Assembly (NCBI RefSeq): GCF_035987325.1
Contig: NZ_CP108488.1
Location: 2,542,001-2,606,000 of the forward strand
DNA length: 64,000 bases
Origin: Streptomyces sp. NBC_01244
Lineage (GTDB): Bacteria; Actinomycetota; Actinomycetes; Streptomycetales; Streptomycetaceae
Reading direction: 5' to 3'
Notes under the pieces: model-generated
The model's input: only the letters and a program-made list of their open reading frames with translations
Database searches by the model: none
Told to the model about the DNA's origin: nothing
Shown here: positions 23,389-32,325 of the stretch, one piece after another
Numbering within the stretch: the first letter of the stretch is position 1
Layout of the letters: each line of letters begins with the position of its first letter
Position numbers and translations under genes: made by a program

Positions 23389-25032
23389 ATGAGGAAACGC
23401 AGCCTGGCCGCTCTGTGTACGGTCACGGCGCTCGGAGTCGTGCTGACGATTCCCGCGACCGCCCAGGCGGCCGACCCCCACCCGTCCGGCTTCAGGTCCT
23501 GGACCGACCAGACGCGGCTCTACCTGGACTTCGGCACCCAGCAGCCGAAGGACCTCAAGGTGCACCTGCGCAAGACCGGCACGGACACCCCGGTCGCGAC
23601 GGTCACCTCGTTCGAGTACATGGAGGACGAGGACCCGTGCAGCCCGTCCTGCCAGGACGACCCGGGTTTCTGGGGCATCCAGTCCGCACCGCTGCGGCTG
23701 GCGGACCTGGGTCAGTACAGCCTGGACGTCGAGTACGACGACACCCTGGGCGAAACGATCCTGCACAAGAACAAGGCCACCCTCGACTACCGCCTGATCC
23801 CCCGGGTCACCGCCTTCGAGGTGGTCGGCAGGCCGCACTTGGAGAACCGGACGGTCACCATCAAGGCCGACGCCGTGGCCCGCGACCCCCGCAACGACAC
23901 CGACCAGCCACTCGCCAACGGCAAGCTGGTTCTCGACACACCAGGGGCCGCCACCCCGATGGTCACCGATGCCGCAGGGCATCTGGAGACGCCGTTCACC
24001 TTCACGGGCACGGAGCAGCTGAACATAGCCCGGCTCATGGTGAAACTCCGGCCGGAGGACAGGGACCGCCTCCCCGAGCACGGGCAGGAGCGGGAGGTGG
24101 ACATCGCCGGCTTCCCGACCCCGAAGATCACCCTGGACTCCGCCAAGGTGGTCGGACCGGACGGCTCCAAGGCGCCGGTGAGCGGCCGGGTCACCTTCGT
24201 GGGCGGCGACGGCACCCCGAAGCCGGTGCCCGTCGGAACCGCCCTGCGCCACGACACCGCGGGGGAGTTCAAGACCGGCGAGAACGGCCGGTTCACCACA
24301 CAGGTCCTGATCAACGGCACGCGGCCCGGGCGCATCAGTCTGTCCAACTCGGTCTGGATGGCCGCCGGGGCGACGCCCGTGGTCGTGGACCCCTCCACCA
24401 GCGCCGGTTTCCACGAGCAGACGACGACCTCCGTCAGCGCCGACAAGAAGGTCACCGTCACCGCGAAGATCGACCGGTACGACATCCCGGCTCCCGTGAA
24501 GCTGAAGGTCCTAGCCGAGTTCCGTCCCTACGGCGCCCCCGACTGGACCACCAAGGCGACCGTGGACAGCGGCGCCCCGGCCGGCACCAGCACGGCCCTC
24601 GTCACGACGACGCTGCCCTACCCGGGCCCCGGCGACTGGCGGCTGCGGTACGCCGGAGCCGTCCAGATCCCCGCCGGACCCGCCTCGGGGTCCGCCTTCG
24701 CGGGCCGAGGGATGACGGCGATCCCGGAATTCAACGCCACCCCGGAGCCGGTCAAGGCAGGCCGGCCGATCACCATTACCGGCAGGCTCACCCAGAAGTG
24801 GTACTCCAAGCCGAACTGGACCGGGCACGGCGACCAGCCGGTCCGCATCTACTTCCGCGCGACCGGCACCACCACGTGGAAGCTGACGGGTACCACCACG
24901 ACGCGTGCCGACGGCACGTTCAAGAGGGCCTTCACGGCCGGCAAGGACGGGACCTGGAAGGCCCGCTACGAACCGGCCACGCCGTACTACTTCAACGCCG
25001 CGAGCCGCGAGGACCTCGTCGACGTCCGGTAG
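23389..25032 (+). CDS. Secreted protein with Ig-like repeats, unknown function
   Basis: The 547-residue protein has a Sec signal peptide (MRKRSLAALCTVTALGVVL... cut near AQAAD) and an all-beta mature part. The C-terminal 95 residues (AGRPITITGRLTQKW... GDQPVRIYFRATGTTTWKLTGTTTTRADGTFKRAFTA) resemble the Ig-like carrier modules of Streptomyces surface proteins, and two earlier modules of similar type occur. A cysteine pair (DPCSPSCQDD) lies near residue 85. ATG 23389 follows CCGGAGGG. The gene sits between the TetR gene and the SMR pump gene that share a promoter element, on the opposite strand, and may have been inserted there. Confidence 0.75.
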   Translation: MRKRSLAALCTVTALGVVLTIPATAQAADPHPSGFRSWTDQTRLYLDFGTQQPKDLKVHLRKTGTDTPVATVTSFEYMEDEDPCSPSCQDDPGFWGIQSAPLRLADLGQYSLDVEYDDTLGETILHKNKATLDYRLIPRVTAFEVVGRPHLENRTVTIKADAVARDPRNDTDQPLANGKLVLDTPGAATPMVTDAAGHLETPFTFTGTEQLNIARLMVKLRPEDRDRLPEHGQEREVDIAGFPTPKITLDSAKVVGPDGSKAPVSGRVTFVGGDGTPKPVPVGTALRHDTAGEFKTGENGRFTTQVLINGTRPGRISLSNSVWMAAGATPVVVDPSTSAGFHEQTTTSVSADKKVTVTAKIDRYDIPAPVKLKVLAEFRPYGAPDWTTKATVDSGAPAGTSTALVTTTLPYPGPGDWRLRYAGAVQIPAGPASGSAFAGRGMTAIPEFNATPEPVKAGRPITITGRLTQKWYSKPNWTGHGDQPVRIYFRATGTTTWKLTGTTTTRADGTFKRAFTAGKDGTWKARYEPATPYYFNAASREDLVDVR

Positions 25033-25104
25033 CGGACGCCCCTGACCCGACAAGCCCCCGACAGCCCCGGCGCCCGCTGATGGCCGCCGGAACTCCGGCG
25101 GCCA

Positions 25105-25428
25105 TCAGTGCGTGGTCCCCCCGAGGTTCAGCAGCACGACCCCGGCGATCACCAGCGCGATGCCGCCGATCTTCGCGGCGGTCGCGGCCTCCCCCATGAA
25201 GACCATGCCGATCGCGGCGATCGCGGCCGTGCCGACGCCGGCCCAGATCGCGTACGCCGTCCCCACCGACATCGACTTCAGCGTCTGCGCGAGCAGGGTG
25301 AAGGCGATGACGTAGCCCACCAGCGTGATCAGCGAGGGCCACAGCTTCGTGAAGCCCTCGCTGAACTTCATGGCGGTGGTACCGGCGACCTCTGCGACGA
25401 TGGCGGCGGCGAGCAGTATGTAGGGCAT
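25105..25428 (-). CDS. SMR family multidrug efflux protein (EmrE/QacE-like)
   Basis: The 107-residue four-helix protein MPYILLAAAIVAEVAGTTAMKF carries the essential membrane Glu13 of the SMR family, and YAIWAGVGTAAIAAIGMVFMGE forms helix 3 and its loop. It acts as an antiparallel dimer exchanging protons for lipophilic cations. ATG 25428 has TACTGT seven bases upstream and no ribosome binding site, so a leaderless message is likely. The promoter shares a 22-bp block with the TetR gene 2.2 kb away. Confidence 0.93.
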   Translation of the reverse strand: MPYILLAAAIVAEVAGTTAMKFSEGFTKLWPSLITLVGYVIAFTLLAQTLKSMSVGTAYAIWAGVGTAAIAAIGMVFMGEAATAAKIGGIALVIAGVVLLNLGGTTH

Positions 25429-25464
25429 GCGTACGACAGTACACATCGTTATGGACAGTCGTAC
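25424..25464. promoter_or_regulatory. SMR pump promoter: 22-bp shared element (copy 2) and dyad
   Basis: Bases 25424-25445 repeat the TetR promoter block exactly. GTACGAC (25431-25437) and GTCGTAC (25458-25464) form a seven-base inverted repeat with a 20-base spacer, which only this copy has. The layout suggests a TetR-type operator over the promoter. Confidence 0.6.
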
Positions 25465-25558
25465 ATATCTGCGTGTCCCCGGGACTTCTCCGGCCCCGGC
25501 CGCTACGGTGTCGGCGCGGCGGCACCGGGGCGCGCCCACCGGGGGACGGGAGATCCGC

Positions 25559-26473
25559 ATGACCCAGGACGGAGCGAGGGGCGGGTCGCGGTGGACGCCC
25601 TGGGGCGGCGGCTGGCTGCCCCCGCAGGCTCCCCGGCCCGGGGTGATATCCCTGCGGCCGCTCACCCCCGGCGAGATACTCGGCGGGGCCTTCGCCGCCC
25701 TCGCCCGCTACGGGGTCCGCCTCGCCACCGCCATGCTCCTCGGCCAGCTCGCCGCGCTACTGCTGGTCGCCGCGGCCGTCCTGACCGCGCTCGCGCTGCA
25801 CGCCCGGCCCGTCGACGCCCTGGTTCCCGCCGCGGCCCTGGCCACCCTGGCGACCTGCGCCCTGGCCTCCGCCCTGACGGGCGCCGTGCTCCTCCCGGCG
25901 GTACTCGGCCGCCCCGCGACCGCCCGTACGCTGCTGCGCGCCGCCGGCCCCCGCTGCGCGGCCGTCCTCGGCACCCAGCTCCTGATCCTCGGAGCCGTGG
26001 CCGGACCGGGCGCCGCCGTTCTGGCCGCCGGGCTGCCCCCGCTCCTGGCGGCGGCCACCCTGCCGGCCGCACTCGGATGCGGGGTCCTGTTCGCGCTCGC
26101 GCCCACGGTCGCGGCCTGCGAGGGGCGCGGCCCGCTCGGCGCCCTGCGCCGCTCGGCCCGCCTGGTGCGCGGGGCCTGGTGGCGCACGCTCGGCCTCACC
26201 GCTCTCGCCGCCGCGATCGCGCTCGCAGCGGCGTACGCCGTCCAGTTGCCCTTCGCCTTCGCCGGGGCGCTCAGCCTGATCCCGGCGGTGGACGGCGGCT
26301 TCGTGCACGCGGCCCTCACCGCACTCGGCGGGATGCTCGCGCAGACACTGCTGCTCTGCTTCCCGCAGCTCACCGCCGGTCTGCTCTACGCAGACCGGCG
26401 GATCCGCCGCGAGCACCTGACCGAGGAGCTCACCAGGCAGTCTGCGCAATCAGGGGAGCTCAGTTCAGCGTGA
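25559..26473 (+). CDS. Polytopic membrane protein, GDPD-membrane-domain-like (DUF7847 type)
   Basis: The 304-residue protein has a Pro/Gly-rich cytosolic start (WGGGWLPPQAPRPG), the motif ISLRPLTPGEILGGAFAALARY, then about six hydrophobic segments. The opening RPLTxGEIL followed by an amphipathic helix is typical of the membrane domain found in glycerophosphodiester phosphodiesterases and related DUF7847 proteins of actinobacteria. No enzymatic domain is attached and the role is unknown. ATG 25559 has GGGAG nearby; longer in-frame readings run into the SMR promoter. Its last 14 bases overlap the convergent DUF3616 gene. Confidence 0.75.
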   Translation: MTQDGARGGSRWTPWGGGWLPPQAPRPGVISLRPLTPGEILGGAFAALARYGVRLATAMLLGQLAALLLVAAAVLTALALHARPVDALVPAAALATLATCALASALTGAVLLPAVLGRPATARTLLRAAGPRCAAVLGTQLLILGAVAGPGAAVLAAGLPPLLAAATLPAALGCGVLFALAPTVAACEGRGPLGALRRSARLVRGAWWRTLGLTALAAAIALAAAYAVQLPFAFAGALSLIPAVDGGFVHAALTALGGMLAQTLLLCFPQLTAGLLYADRRIRREHLTEELTRQSAQSGELSSA

Positions 26474-27851
26474 ACCAGGCCGCGCGGGACTTCTTCCACT
26501 CCGGGTGGGTGAGGTCCTTGGCTTCGGCGCCGTCCCCGTACAGGTCGGCGGAGCCACTGTCGGTGATCAGCTGCACCCGCGCGCCCGCGACCGAAAGGTC
26601 GGGCACCGCCACGATGGCCTCCCAGCCGCCGGGGTCGGTGGTCGGCAGGTCGGCGCGCTTGACCGGGGCGTGGCCCGCGATCCCGTCCCACTGGTAAAGG
26701 GCATAGGGGTCGGAGTTGTCGTCCGCCGCCCGGGAGCCGGCCAGGATCAGGTACTGGTCGGCGGCGTTCTTGCGGATGTCACGGATCGCGAGCCCGCCGA
26801 GGTCGAGCTCGATGCCCGCGCCGAAGGTGGCCTTGGTCCCGCTGGAGATCACCTTGTCGAAGTTGGTGACGGGCACGACCAGCGCCTTGCCGCCGATCAC
26901 CGCCGGGGCCAGCGGGGCGCGGAAGCCCAGGTAGGCGGTGGTGGTGGAACCGGGAGCGAACTCCAGGCCCTCCACGTTGAACCCGTCGATCTGCTTCGGC
27001 GCCTCACCGGCGGCCGTACCGGCGGCGAAGCCGTAGCGGTTGCCGTTGGCCTTGTCCCAGGCGACCAGGTCCTCGCGGACCTTCTTGTACGAACGCCCGT
27101 ACGCGAGCTGCGCGGTGGAGCCCGAGCCGCTCAGCGTGGTGGTGAACACCGTGTTGCGGGGCGCCTTGTACTCGCCGTCCTTGTTGTTGCCCAGCGAGCC
27201 CGTCCAGTAGATGGTGCCGCCGATCAGGGTCGCGCCCTCGATGTCCACCTCCTTGGTGACGCCGAGCTGCGAGCTGAAGTCCCAGGTCCTGACCGGGGCC
27301 GCGGAGTTGGCGCGGTCGTACAGGCGCAGCACGTTGCTCTCGTCGTCGGCGACGACCGTGTACCCGCCGCCGACGTCCACGGCGGCCGAGGAGTCGGAGG
27401 CACCGGTGAAGTAGCGCGCTTCGGCCGGGTTCTGCACCGCCGCGGAGGCCGCGAAGTACAGCGTCTTGGTGGCGGTCTTGCCGCCCAGCCCGGTCACCTT
27501 GACGGTGAGGTTGGTGTAACCGCGGCCGCGCGCGGCGACCGCCAGCTTGCGGACCGCGCCGGTCCCGGTCACGCTCACGTCGCCGGTCCCGGCGACCGTG
27601 GCCTTGCTGGACGCCGAGGCGCTCACGGTGAGCGCGGAGACGTCCGCGCCGCTCTGCGCCACGGTCACGTCCACCGTCGGGTCACCCGTCGCGCCGACGG
27701 CCCCGGACAGGTAGGAGGCGGACAGCGAGATGGTGGGCGTGCCGTACGTCACCGCCTGCGCGGGCATCGTCGTGGCGGCGATCAGCAGGGCGGCGATGCC
27801 GGCGGCCCCGAGGTACGTCTTCTTCATCGTCTTCCCATGCTGCGTGTTCAT
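26460..27851 (-). CDS. Secreted DUF3616 protein, downstream paralogue
   Basis: The 463-residue protein has a Sec signal peptide (MKKTYLGAAGIAALLIAATTMPAQA) and a cadherin/Ig-like N-terminal region. The DUF3616 part contains DSSAAVDVGGGYTVVADDESNVLRLYDR, WTGSLGNNKDGEYKAPRNTVF, IDGFNVEGLEFAPGSTTTAYLGFRAPL and LITDSGSADLYGDGAEAKDL. DUF3616 proteins are predicted beta-propeller-like extracellular proteins without a known reaction. ATG 27851 has GGAGGT five bases upstream and overlaps the stop of the preceding paralogue by four bases. Stretches of 20 or more identical residues with that gene show a tandem duplication. Confidence 0.85.
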   Translation of the reverse strand: MNTQHGKTMKKTYLGAAGIAALLIAATTMPAQAVTYGTPTISLSASYLSGAVGATGDPTVDVTVAQSGADVSALTVSASASSKATVAGTGDVSVTGTGAVRKLAVAARGRGYTNLTVKVTGLGGKTATKTLYFAASAAVQNPAEARYFTGASDSSAAVDVGGGYTVVADDESNVLRLYDRANSAAPVRTWDFSSQLGVTKEVDIEGATLIGGTIYWTGSLGNNKDGEYKAPRNTVFTTTLSGSGSTAQLAYGRSYKKVREDLVAWDKANGNRYGFAAGTAAGEAPKQIDGFNVEGLEFAPGSTTTAYLGFRAPLAPAVIGGKALVVPVTNFDKVISSGTKATFGAGIELDLGGLAIRDIRKNAADQYLILAGSRAADDNSDPYALYQWDGIAGHAPVKRADLPTTDPGGWEAIVAVPDLSVAGARVQLITDSGSADLYGDGAEAKDLTHPEWKKSRAAWFTLN

Positions 27852-29272
27852 CGGTGACCTCCGCGAATCGGGCTGAGCGCGAACCATCCCGACCGGGACT
27901 TCTTCCACTCCGGGTGGTCGAGGTCCTTGGCTTCGGTGCCGTCGCCGTACAGGTCGGCGGAGCCGCTGTCGGTGATCAGCTGGACGCGGGCGCCGGGCAG
28001 CCGCAGGTCGGGTACGGAGACCACGGCTTCCCAGCCGCCGGGGTCGGTGGTCGGCAGGTCGGCCCGCTTGACCGGGGCGTGGCCCGGGACGCCGTCCCAC
28101 TGGTAGAGGGCGTACGGGTCGGAGTTGTCGTCCGCCGCCCAGGAGCCGGCCAGGACCAGGTACTGGTCGGCGGCGTTCTTGCGGATGTCACGGATCGCGA
28201 GCCCGCCGAGGTCCATCTCGATCGCTTCGCCGAAGACCGGCTTGGCCGCGCCGGCCACGACCTGGTCGATGTTGGTGACGGGCACGACCAGTGCCTTGCC
28301 GCCGGGCACCGCGGGCGCCAGCGGGGCGCGGAAGCCCAGGTAGGCGGTGGTGGTGGAACCGGGAGCGAACTCCAGGCCCTCGACGTTGAACCCGTCGATG
28401 CTCTTGGGGATCTTGCCGGCCGCCGTGCCCGCCGCGAAGCCGTAGCGGTTCCCGTGGGCCGTGTCCCAGGCGATCAGGTCCTCGCGCAGGCCCTTGTAGG
28501 CGGAGCCGAAGACGATCTCGGTGTCGGCTCCCGTCCCGGTGAGCCGGGTGGTGAAGACGGTGTTGCGCTCGGCCTTGTACTTGCCGTCCTTGTTGTTGCC
28601 GAGCGAGCCCGTCCAGTAGACGGTGTCGCCGACGCGGGCGGCCGCCTCGATGTCGGCTTCCTTCTTGATGCCGAGCGCGGGGCCGAGGTCCCAGGTCTTC
28701 ACGGGGGCGCCCGAGCGCAGCCGGTCGTACAGGCGCAGCACGTTGGTCTCGTCGTCGGCCACCAGCGCGTAGCCGCCGCCGACGTCCACGGCGGCCGAGG
28801 AGTCGGCGGAGCCCGTGAGGTAGCGGGTGGTGAAGGCGCCGGTGCCCACCCGCGCCGAAGCGGCGTAGGAAAGGGTGGCCGTGGCCGTCTTGCCGCCGCG
28901 GCCGGTCACCCGGAGCGTCAGGTCGGTGTACCCCTGGGCCCGCGGGTGGACGGTCAGTTCGCGGTCGCCCTGCCAGGTCCGCGCGATGCGCACGTCGCCG
29001 GGCCCGGCGACCGCCGGGTTGCTGGAGGAGAGGACCTCGACCTTGAGGAAGGCGGCGGGCATCCCCTCCTGCGCGATGTCCACGGTGACGGCCGGGTCGC
29101 CGATCGCGCCGACGGCCCCGGACAGGTGCCCGGCGGAGAGCGCGATGCTCGGTTCGGCGGCGGCTTCCTGGGCGGCGTGCGCGGGCGCGGCCAGTCCTGC
29201 GGCGAGCAGGGCGGCGGCTCCGGCGGCTCCCACGGCACCGAGGCGGCGTGCCGGTGAAGGGCGAACGGTCAA
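27848..29272 (-). CDS. Secreted DUF3616 protein, upstream paralogue
   Basis: The protein is about 474 residues with a signal peptide (SPARRLGAVGAAGAAALLAAGLAAPAHAA) and the same domain order as its neighbour, including VDVGGGYALVADDETNVLRLYDR and WTGSLGNNKDGKYKAERNTVF. TTG 29272 is chosen because AGAGGA lies six bases before it and the signal peptide begins there; GTG 29299 is an alternative. The stop overlaps the next gene's start (ATGA). The pair probably forms one transcript. The two differ mainly in the N-terminal Ig-like region and in the loop before the propeller. Confidence 0.8.
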   Translation of the reverse strand: MTVRPSPARRLGAVGAAGAAALLAAGLAAPAHAAQEAAAEPSIALSAGHLSGAVGAIGDPAVTVDIAQEGMPAAFLKVEVLSSSNPAVAGPGDVRIARTWQGDRELTVHPRAQGYTDLTLRVTGRGGKTATATLSYAASARVGTGAFTTRYLTGSADSSAAVDVGGGYALVADDETNVLRLYDRLRSGAPVKTWDLGPALGIKKEADIEAAARVGDTVYWTGSLGNNKDGKYKAERNTVFTTRLTGTGADTEIVFGSAYKGLREDLIAWDTAHGNRYGFAAGTAAGKIPKSIDGFNVEGLEFAPGSTTTAYLGFRAPLAPAVPGGKALVVPVTNIDQVVAGAAKPVFGEAIEMDLGGLAIRDIRKNAADQYLVLAGSWAADDNSDPYALYQWDGVPGHAPVKRADLPTTDPGGWEAVVSVPDLRLPGARVQLITDSGSADLYGDGTEAKDLDHPEWKKSRSGWFALSPIRGGHR

Positions 29273-29370
29273 CGGAGGTCCTCTCGTCTGCGCCGTCACG
29301 ATGTGACGGCCGTCGAGAAGATTCGGCCACCGTGGCCAACTCCCGGTGCACGCGGCCGGTCCGCCGGGAA

Positions 29371-29412
29371 AACAGACGACCCCCGGCACATCCGTGCCGG
29401 GGGTCGTCTGTT
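29371..29412 (-). terminator. Strong terminator at the end of the suf operon
   Basis: Arms 29371-29389 and 29394-29412 are 19-bp perfect complements with a four-base loop. On the minus strand a TTTT run follows. It lies 54 bases past the sufT-like stop. Confidence 0.9.
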
Positions 29413-29465
29413 CATTCGGCCGTCGGACGGCCGTCGTGCGGGGTCTTGCCTGGGGCAGGCGTCGA

Positions 29466-29810
29466 TCAGACGTTGAAGCCGAGCGCGCGCAGCTGCTCGC
29501 GGCCGTCGTCGGTGATCTTGTCCGGGCCCCACGGCGGCATCCACACCCAGTTGATGCGCAGTTCGCTGACGATGCCGTCCGTAGCCGACTTCGCCTGGTC
29601 CTCGATGACGTCCGTCAGCGGGCAGGCCGCCGAGGTGAGCGTCATGTCGAGGGTCGCGATGTTCGCGTCGTCGACGTGGATGCCGTAGATCAGGCCCAGG
29701 TTGACGACGTCGATGCCCAGCTCGGGGTCGACCACGTCGTAGAGGGCCTCGCGGACCTCTTCCTCGGTGGCCGGCTTGATGGACGCCTCGGGCGTCGCGT
29801 TCTCGGTCAT
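29466..29810 (-). CDS. sufT: MIP18/PaaD-like Fe-S assembly protein (SufT type)
   Basis: The 114-residue protein has the DUF59 signature: VREALYDVVDPELGIDVVNLGLIYGI, then TLTSAACPLTDVIEDQ, whose Cys is the conserved residue of SufT/MIP18. SufT helps mature Fe-S proteins, especially under high demand. ATG 29810 follows GAGGAAG and overlaps the sufU stop by four bases. It is the last gene of the suf operon. Confidence 0.92.
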   Translation of the reverse strand: MTENATPEASIKPATEEEVREALYDVVDPELGIDVVNLGLIYGIHVDDANIATLDMTLTSAACPLTDVIEDQAKSATDGIVSELRINWVWMPPWGPDKITDDGREQLRALGFNV

Positions 29811-30268
29811 GCCGTCTTCCTCTCGGCGTCGCCCAGTGCCTGGGCGGTCGCGTCCTTCCAGGCCATCCAGCTCAGCAGAGCACACTTCACCCGGGCCGGG
29901 TACTTGGAGACGCCGGCGAACGCGACCGCGTCCTCCAGCACCTCCTCCATGGCCTCGTCGGGCTCGATCTTGCCCTTGGACTGCATCAGCTCCAGGAAGA
30001 CTTCCTGGATCTTCCGCGCCTCGCCCAGCTCCTTGCCGACGAGCAGCTCGTTCAGTATCGACGCGCCGGCCTGGCTGATGGAGCAGCCCTGGCCCTCGTA
30101 CGAGATGTCCGTGAGGGTCTCGCCGTCGTACTTCACGCGCAGGGTGATCTCGTCACCGCACGTCGGGTTGACGTGGTGCACCTCGGCGTCGCCGTCGCGC
30201 AGGCCTCGCCCGCGCGGGTGCTTGTAGTGGTCCAGGATCAGTTCCTGGTACAGGGATTCCAGCTTCAC
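29807..30268 (-). CDS. sufU: SufU scaffold / sulfurtransferase
   Basis: The 153-residue zinc-binding IscU-like protein accepts sulfur from SufS. The zinc and active-site residues are visible: NPTCGDEITL (Cys and Asp), GQGCSISQAGAS (Cys) and ARVKCALLSW (Cys). The Gly-rich insertion typical of SufU compared with IscU is present. It overlaps the sufT-like gene by four bases and lies 29 bases after sufS, matching the Gram-positive SufS-SufU pair. Confidence 0.95.
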   Translation of the reverse strand: MKLESLYQELILDHYKHPRGRGLRDGDAEVHHVNPTCGDEITLRVKYDGETLTDISYEGQGCSISQAGASILNELLVGKELGEARKIQEVFLELMQSKGKIEPDEAMEEVLEDAVAFAGVSKYPARVKCALLSWMAWKDATAQALGDAERKTA

Positions 30269-30297
30269 TGCGCCCTCGTCGCCTTCGTCGCTTCGTC

Positions 30298-31554
30298 TTA
30301 TCCGAAGAAGTTCCGTACGTGCTCCAGCCCGTCGATCAGTGCGTCGACCTCGGCCGGAGAGGAGTACAGGTAGAAAGACGCTCGCGTCGTCGCCGGAATT
30401 CCGTACCGGAGGCAGACCGGGCGGGCGCAGTGGTGTCCCACGCGGACCGCGATGCCCTGCTCGTCCAGTACCTGGCCGACGTCGTGCGGGTGGATGTCAC
30501 CGAGCACGAAGGAGATCGCGGCGCCGCGGTCCTCGGCCGTGGTCGGGCCGATGATGCGCAGGTCCGGGACCTCCGCGAGGCGCTTGATCGCGTACTCGGT
30601 GATCGCGTGCTCGTGCGCGGCGATCTTGTCCATGCCGATCGCGGTCAGGTAGTCCACGGCCGCGCCGAGGCCGACGGCCTGGGCGATCGGGGGCGTACCG
30701 GCCTCGAACTTGTGGGGCGCCGGGGCGTACGTCGAGGAGTGCATCGAGACGGTTTCGATCATCTCGCCGCCACCCAGGAAGGGCGGCAGGTCCTCGAGCA
30801 GCTCCTGGCGGCCCCAGAGGACGCCGATGCCGGTCGGGCCGCACATCTTGTGACCGGTGAAGGCCACGAAGTCCGCACCGAGCGCCTGCACGTCGAGCGG
30901 CATGTGCGGAGCGGCCTGCGAGGCGTCGATCAGCACCAGTGCGCCGACCTCCTGCGCGCGCCGGACGATCGCCTCGGTCGGGTTGACCGTGCCCATGATG
31001 TTGGAGACCAGCGTGAAGGAGACGATCTTCGTCTTCTCCGTGATGACCTCTTCGATGTTGGACAGGTCGAGCCGGCCGTCGTCGGTGAGGCCGAACCACT
31101 TCAGCTTCGCGCCGGTGCGCTGCGAGAGCAGCTGCCACGGGACGATGTTGGAGTGGTGCTCCATCTCCGTGATGGCGATCTCGGTCTCGCGGTCGACCCG
31201 GTAGGGCTCGTCCGCCCAGCCGAGCATGTTCGCGACCAGGTTGAGCGACTCCGAGGCGTTCTTGGTGAAGATCACCTCGTTGCGGCTCGGAGCGTTGATG
31301 AAGGCGGCGACCTTGTCGCGAGCGCCCTCGTACAGCGCCGTGGCCTCCTCGGCGAGCACGTGCACGCCGCGGTGGACGTTGGCGTTGTGCTGCTCGTAGT
31401 ACTCGTTCAGCGCGTCGAGTACCTGGCGGGGCTTCTGCGAAGTCGCCGCGTTGTCCAGGTAAACGATCTTCTTCCCGTCGTGGACCACACGATCCAGAAG
31501 GGGGAAGTCCTTGCGGATCGCCTCGATGTCGAGGAGGCCAGGCAGCTGTGTCAC
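30298..31554 (-). CDS. sufS: Cysteine desulfurase SufS
   Basis: The 418-residue PLP enzyme removes sulfur from cysteine for cluster assembly. The Schiff-base Lys is in AFTGHKMCGPTGIGVLWG, the PLP-contacting VLIDASQAAPHMPLD precedes it and the persulfide Cys is in VGHHCARPVCLRYG. The ATG at 31554 overlaps the sufC stop by four bases. It is distinct from the class V enzyme at 238-1305, which lacks the catalytic Cys loop. Confidence 0.96.
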   Translation of the reverse strand: MTQLPGLLDIEAIRKDFPLLDRVVHDGKKIVYLDNAATSQKPRQVLDALNEYYEQHNANVHRGVHVLAEEATALYEGARDKVAAFINAPSRNEVIFTKNASESLNLVANMLGWADEPYRVDRETEIAITEMEHHSNIVPWQLLSQRTGAKLKWFGLTDDGRLDLSNIEEVITEKTKIVSFTLVSNIMGTVNPTEAIVRRAQEVGALVLIDASQAAPHMPLDVQALGADFVAFTGHKMCGPTGIGVLWGRQELLEDLPPFLGGGEMIETVSMHSSTYAPAPHKFEAGTPPIAQAVGLGAAVDYLTAIGMDKIAAHEHAITEYAIKRLAEVPDLRIIGPTTAEDRGAAISFVLGDIHPHDVGQVLDEQGIAVRVGHHCARPVCLRYGIPATTRASFYLYSSPAEVDALIDGLEHVRNFFG

Positions 31555-32318
31555 GCGGTCGCGCCACCCTTCGTGCTGTACGACTCGTAGCCTTCGGCCT
31601 CCAGCTTGTCGGCGAGCTCGGCGCCACCGGACTCGGCGATGCGGCCCTCGGAGAAGACGTGGACGAAGTCGGGCTTGATGTAGCGGAGGATCCGCGTGTA
31701 GTGCGTGATCAGCAGGGTGCCGACCTCACCGGTCGCGTGGACGCGGTTGACGCCCTCGGAGACCTGACGCAGGGCGTCCACGTCGAGGCCGGAGTCGGTC
31801 TCGTCGAGGATCGCGATCTTCGGCTTGAGGAGCTCCAGCTGCAGGATCTCGTGGCGCTTCTTCTCACCGCCGGAGAAGCCCTCGTTGACGTTGCGCTCGG
31901 CGAAGGCCGGGTCCATCTGGAGCTGCTCCATCGCGGACTTGACCTCCTTCACCCAGGTGCGCAGCTTCGGCGCCTCGCCGCGGATGGCGGTGGCCGAGGT
32001 GCGCAGGAAGTTGGAGACCGAGACGCCGGGGATCTCCACCGGGTACTGCATCGCGAGGAACAGGCCGGCGCGGGCGCGCTCGTCGACGGACATCTCCAGG
32101 ACGTCTTCGCCGTCGAGGGTCACGGTTCCACCGGTGATGGTGTACTTCGGGTGACCGGCCAGCGAGTACGCCAGGGTGGACTTGCCGGAGCCGTTCGGAC
32201 CCATGATGGCGTGCGTCTCACCCTGCTTGATGGTGAGGTCGACGCCCTTGAGGATCTCGCGGGCGCCCTGCTCGGCCTCGACGGAGACGTGCAGGTCGTG
32301 GATTTCAAGCGTTGCCAT
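31551..32318 (-). CDS. sufC: Fe-S assembly ATPase SufC
   Basis: The 255-residue ABC-type ATPase powers the SufBCD scaffold. Walker A is GPNGSGKSTLAY, the signature is FSGGEKKRHE and Walker B is IAILDETDSGLDVDAL; the H-loop is LLITHYTRIL. It is soluble, with no membrane partner. It starts seven bases after the Rieske ferredoxin gene. Confidence 0.97.
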   Translation of the reverse strand: MATLEIHDLHVSVEAEQGAREILKGVDLTIKQGETHAIMGPNGSGKSTLAYSLAGHPKYTITGGTVTLDGEDVLEMSVDERARAGLFLAMQYPVEIPGVSVSNFLRTSATAIRGEAPKLRTWVKEVKSAMEQLQMDPAFAERNVNEGFSGGEKKRHEILQLELLKPKIAILDETDSGLDVDALRQVSEGVNRVHATGEVGTLLITHYTRILRYIKPDFVHVFSEGRIAESGGAELADKLEAEGYESYSTKGGATA

Positions 32319-32325
32319 GGATACC

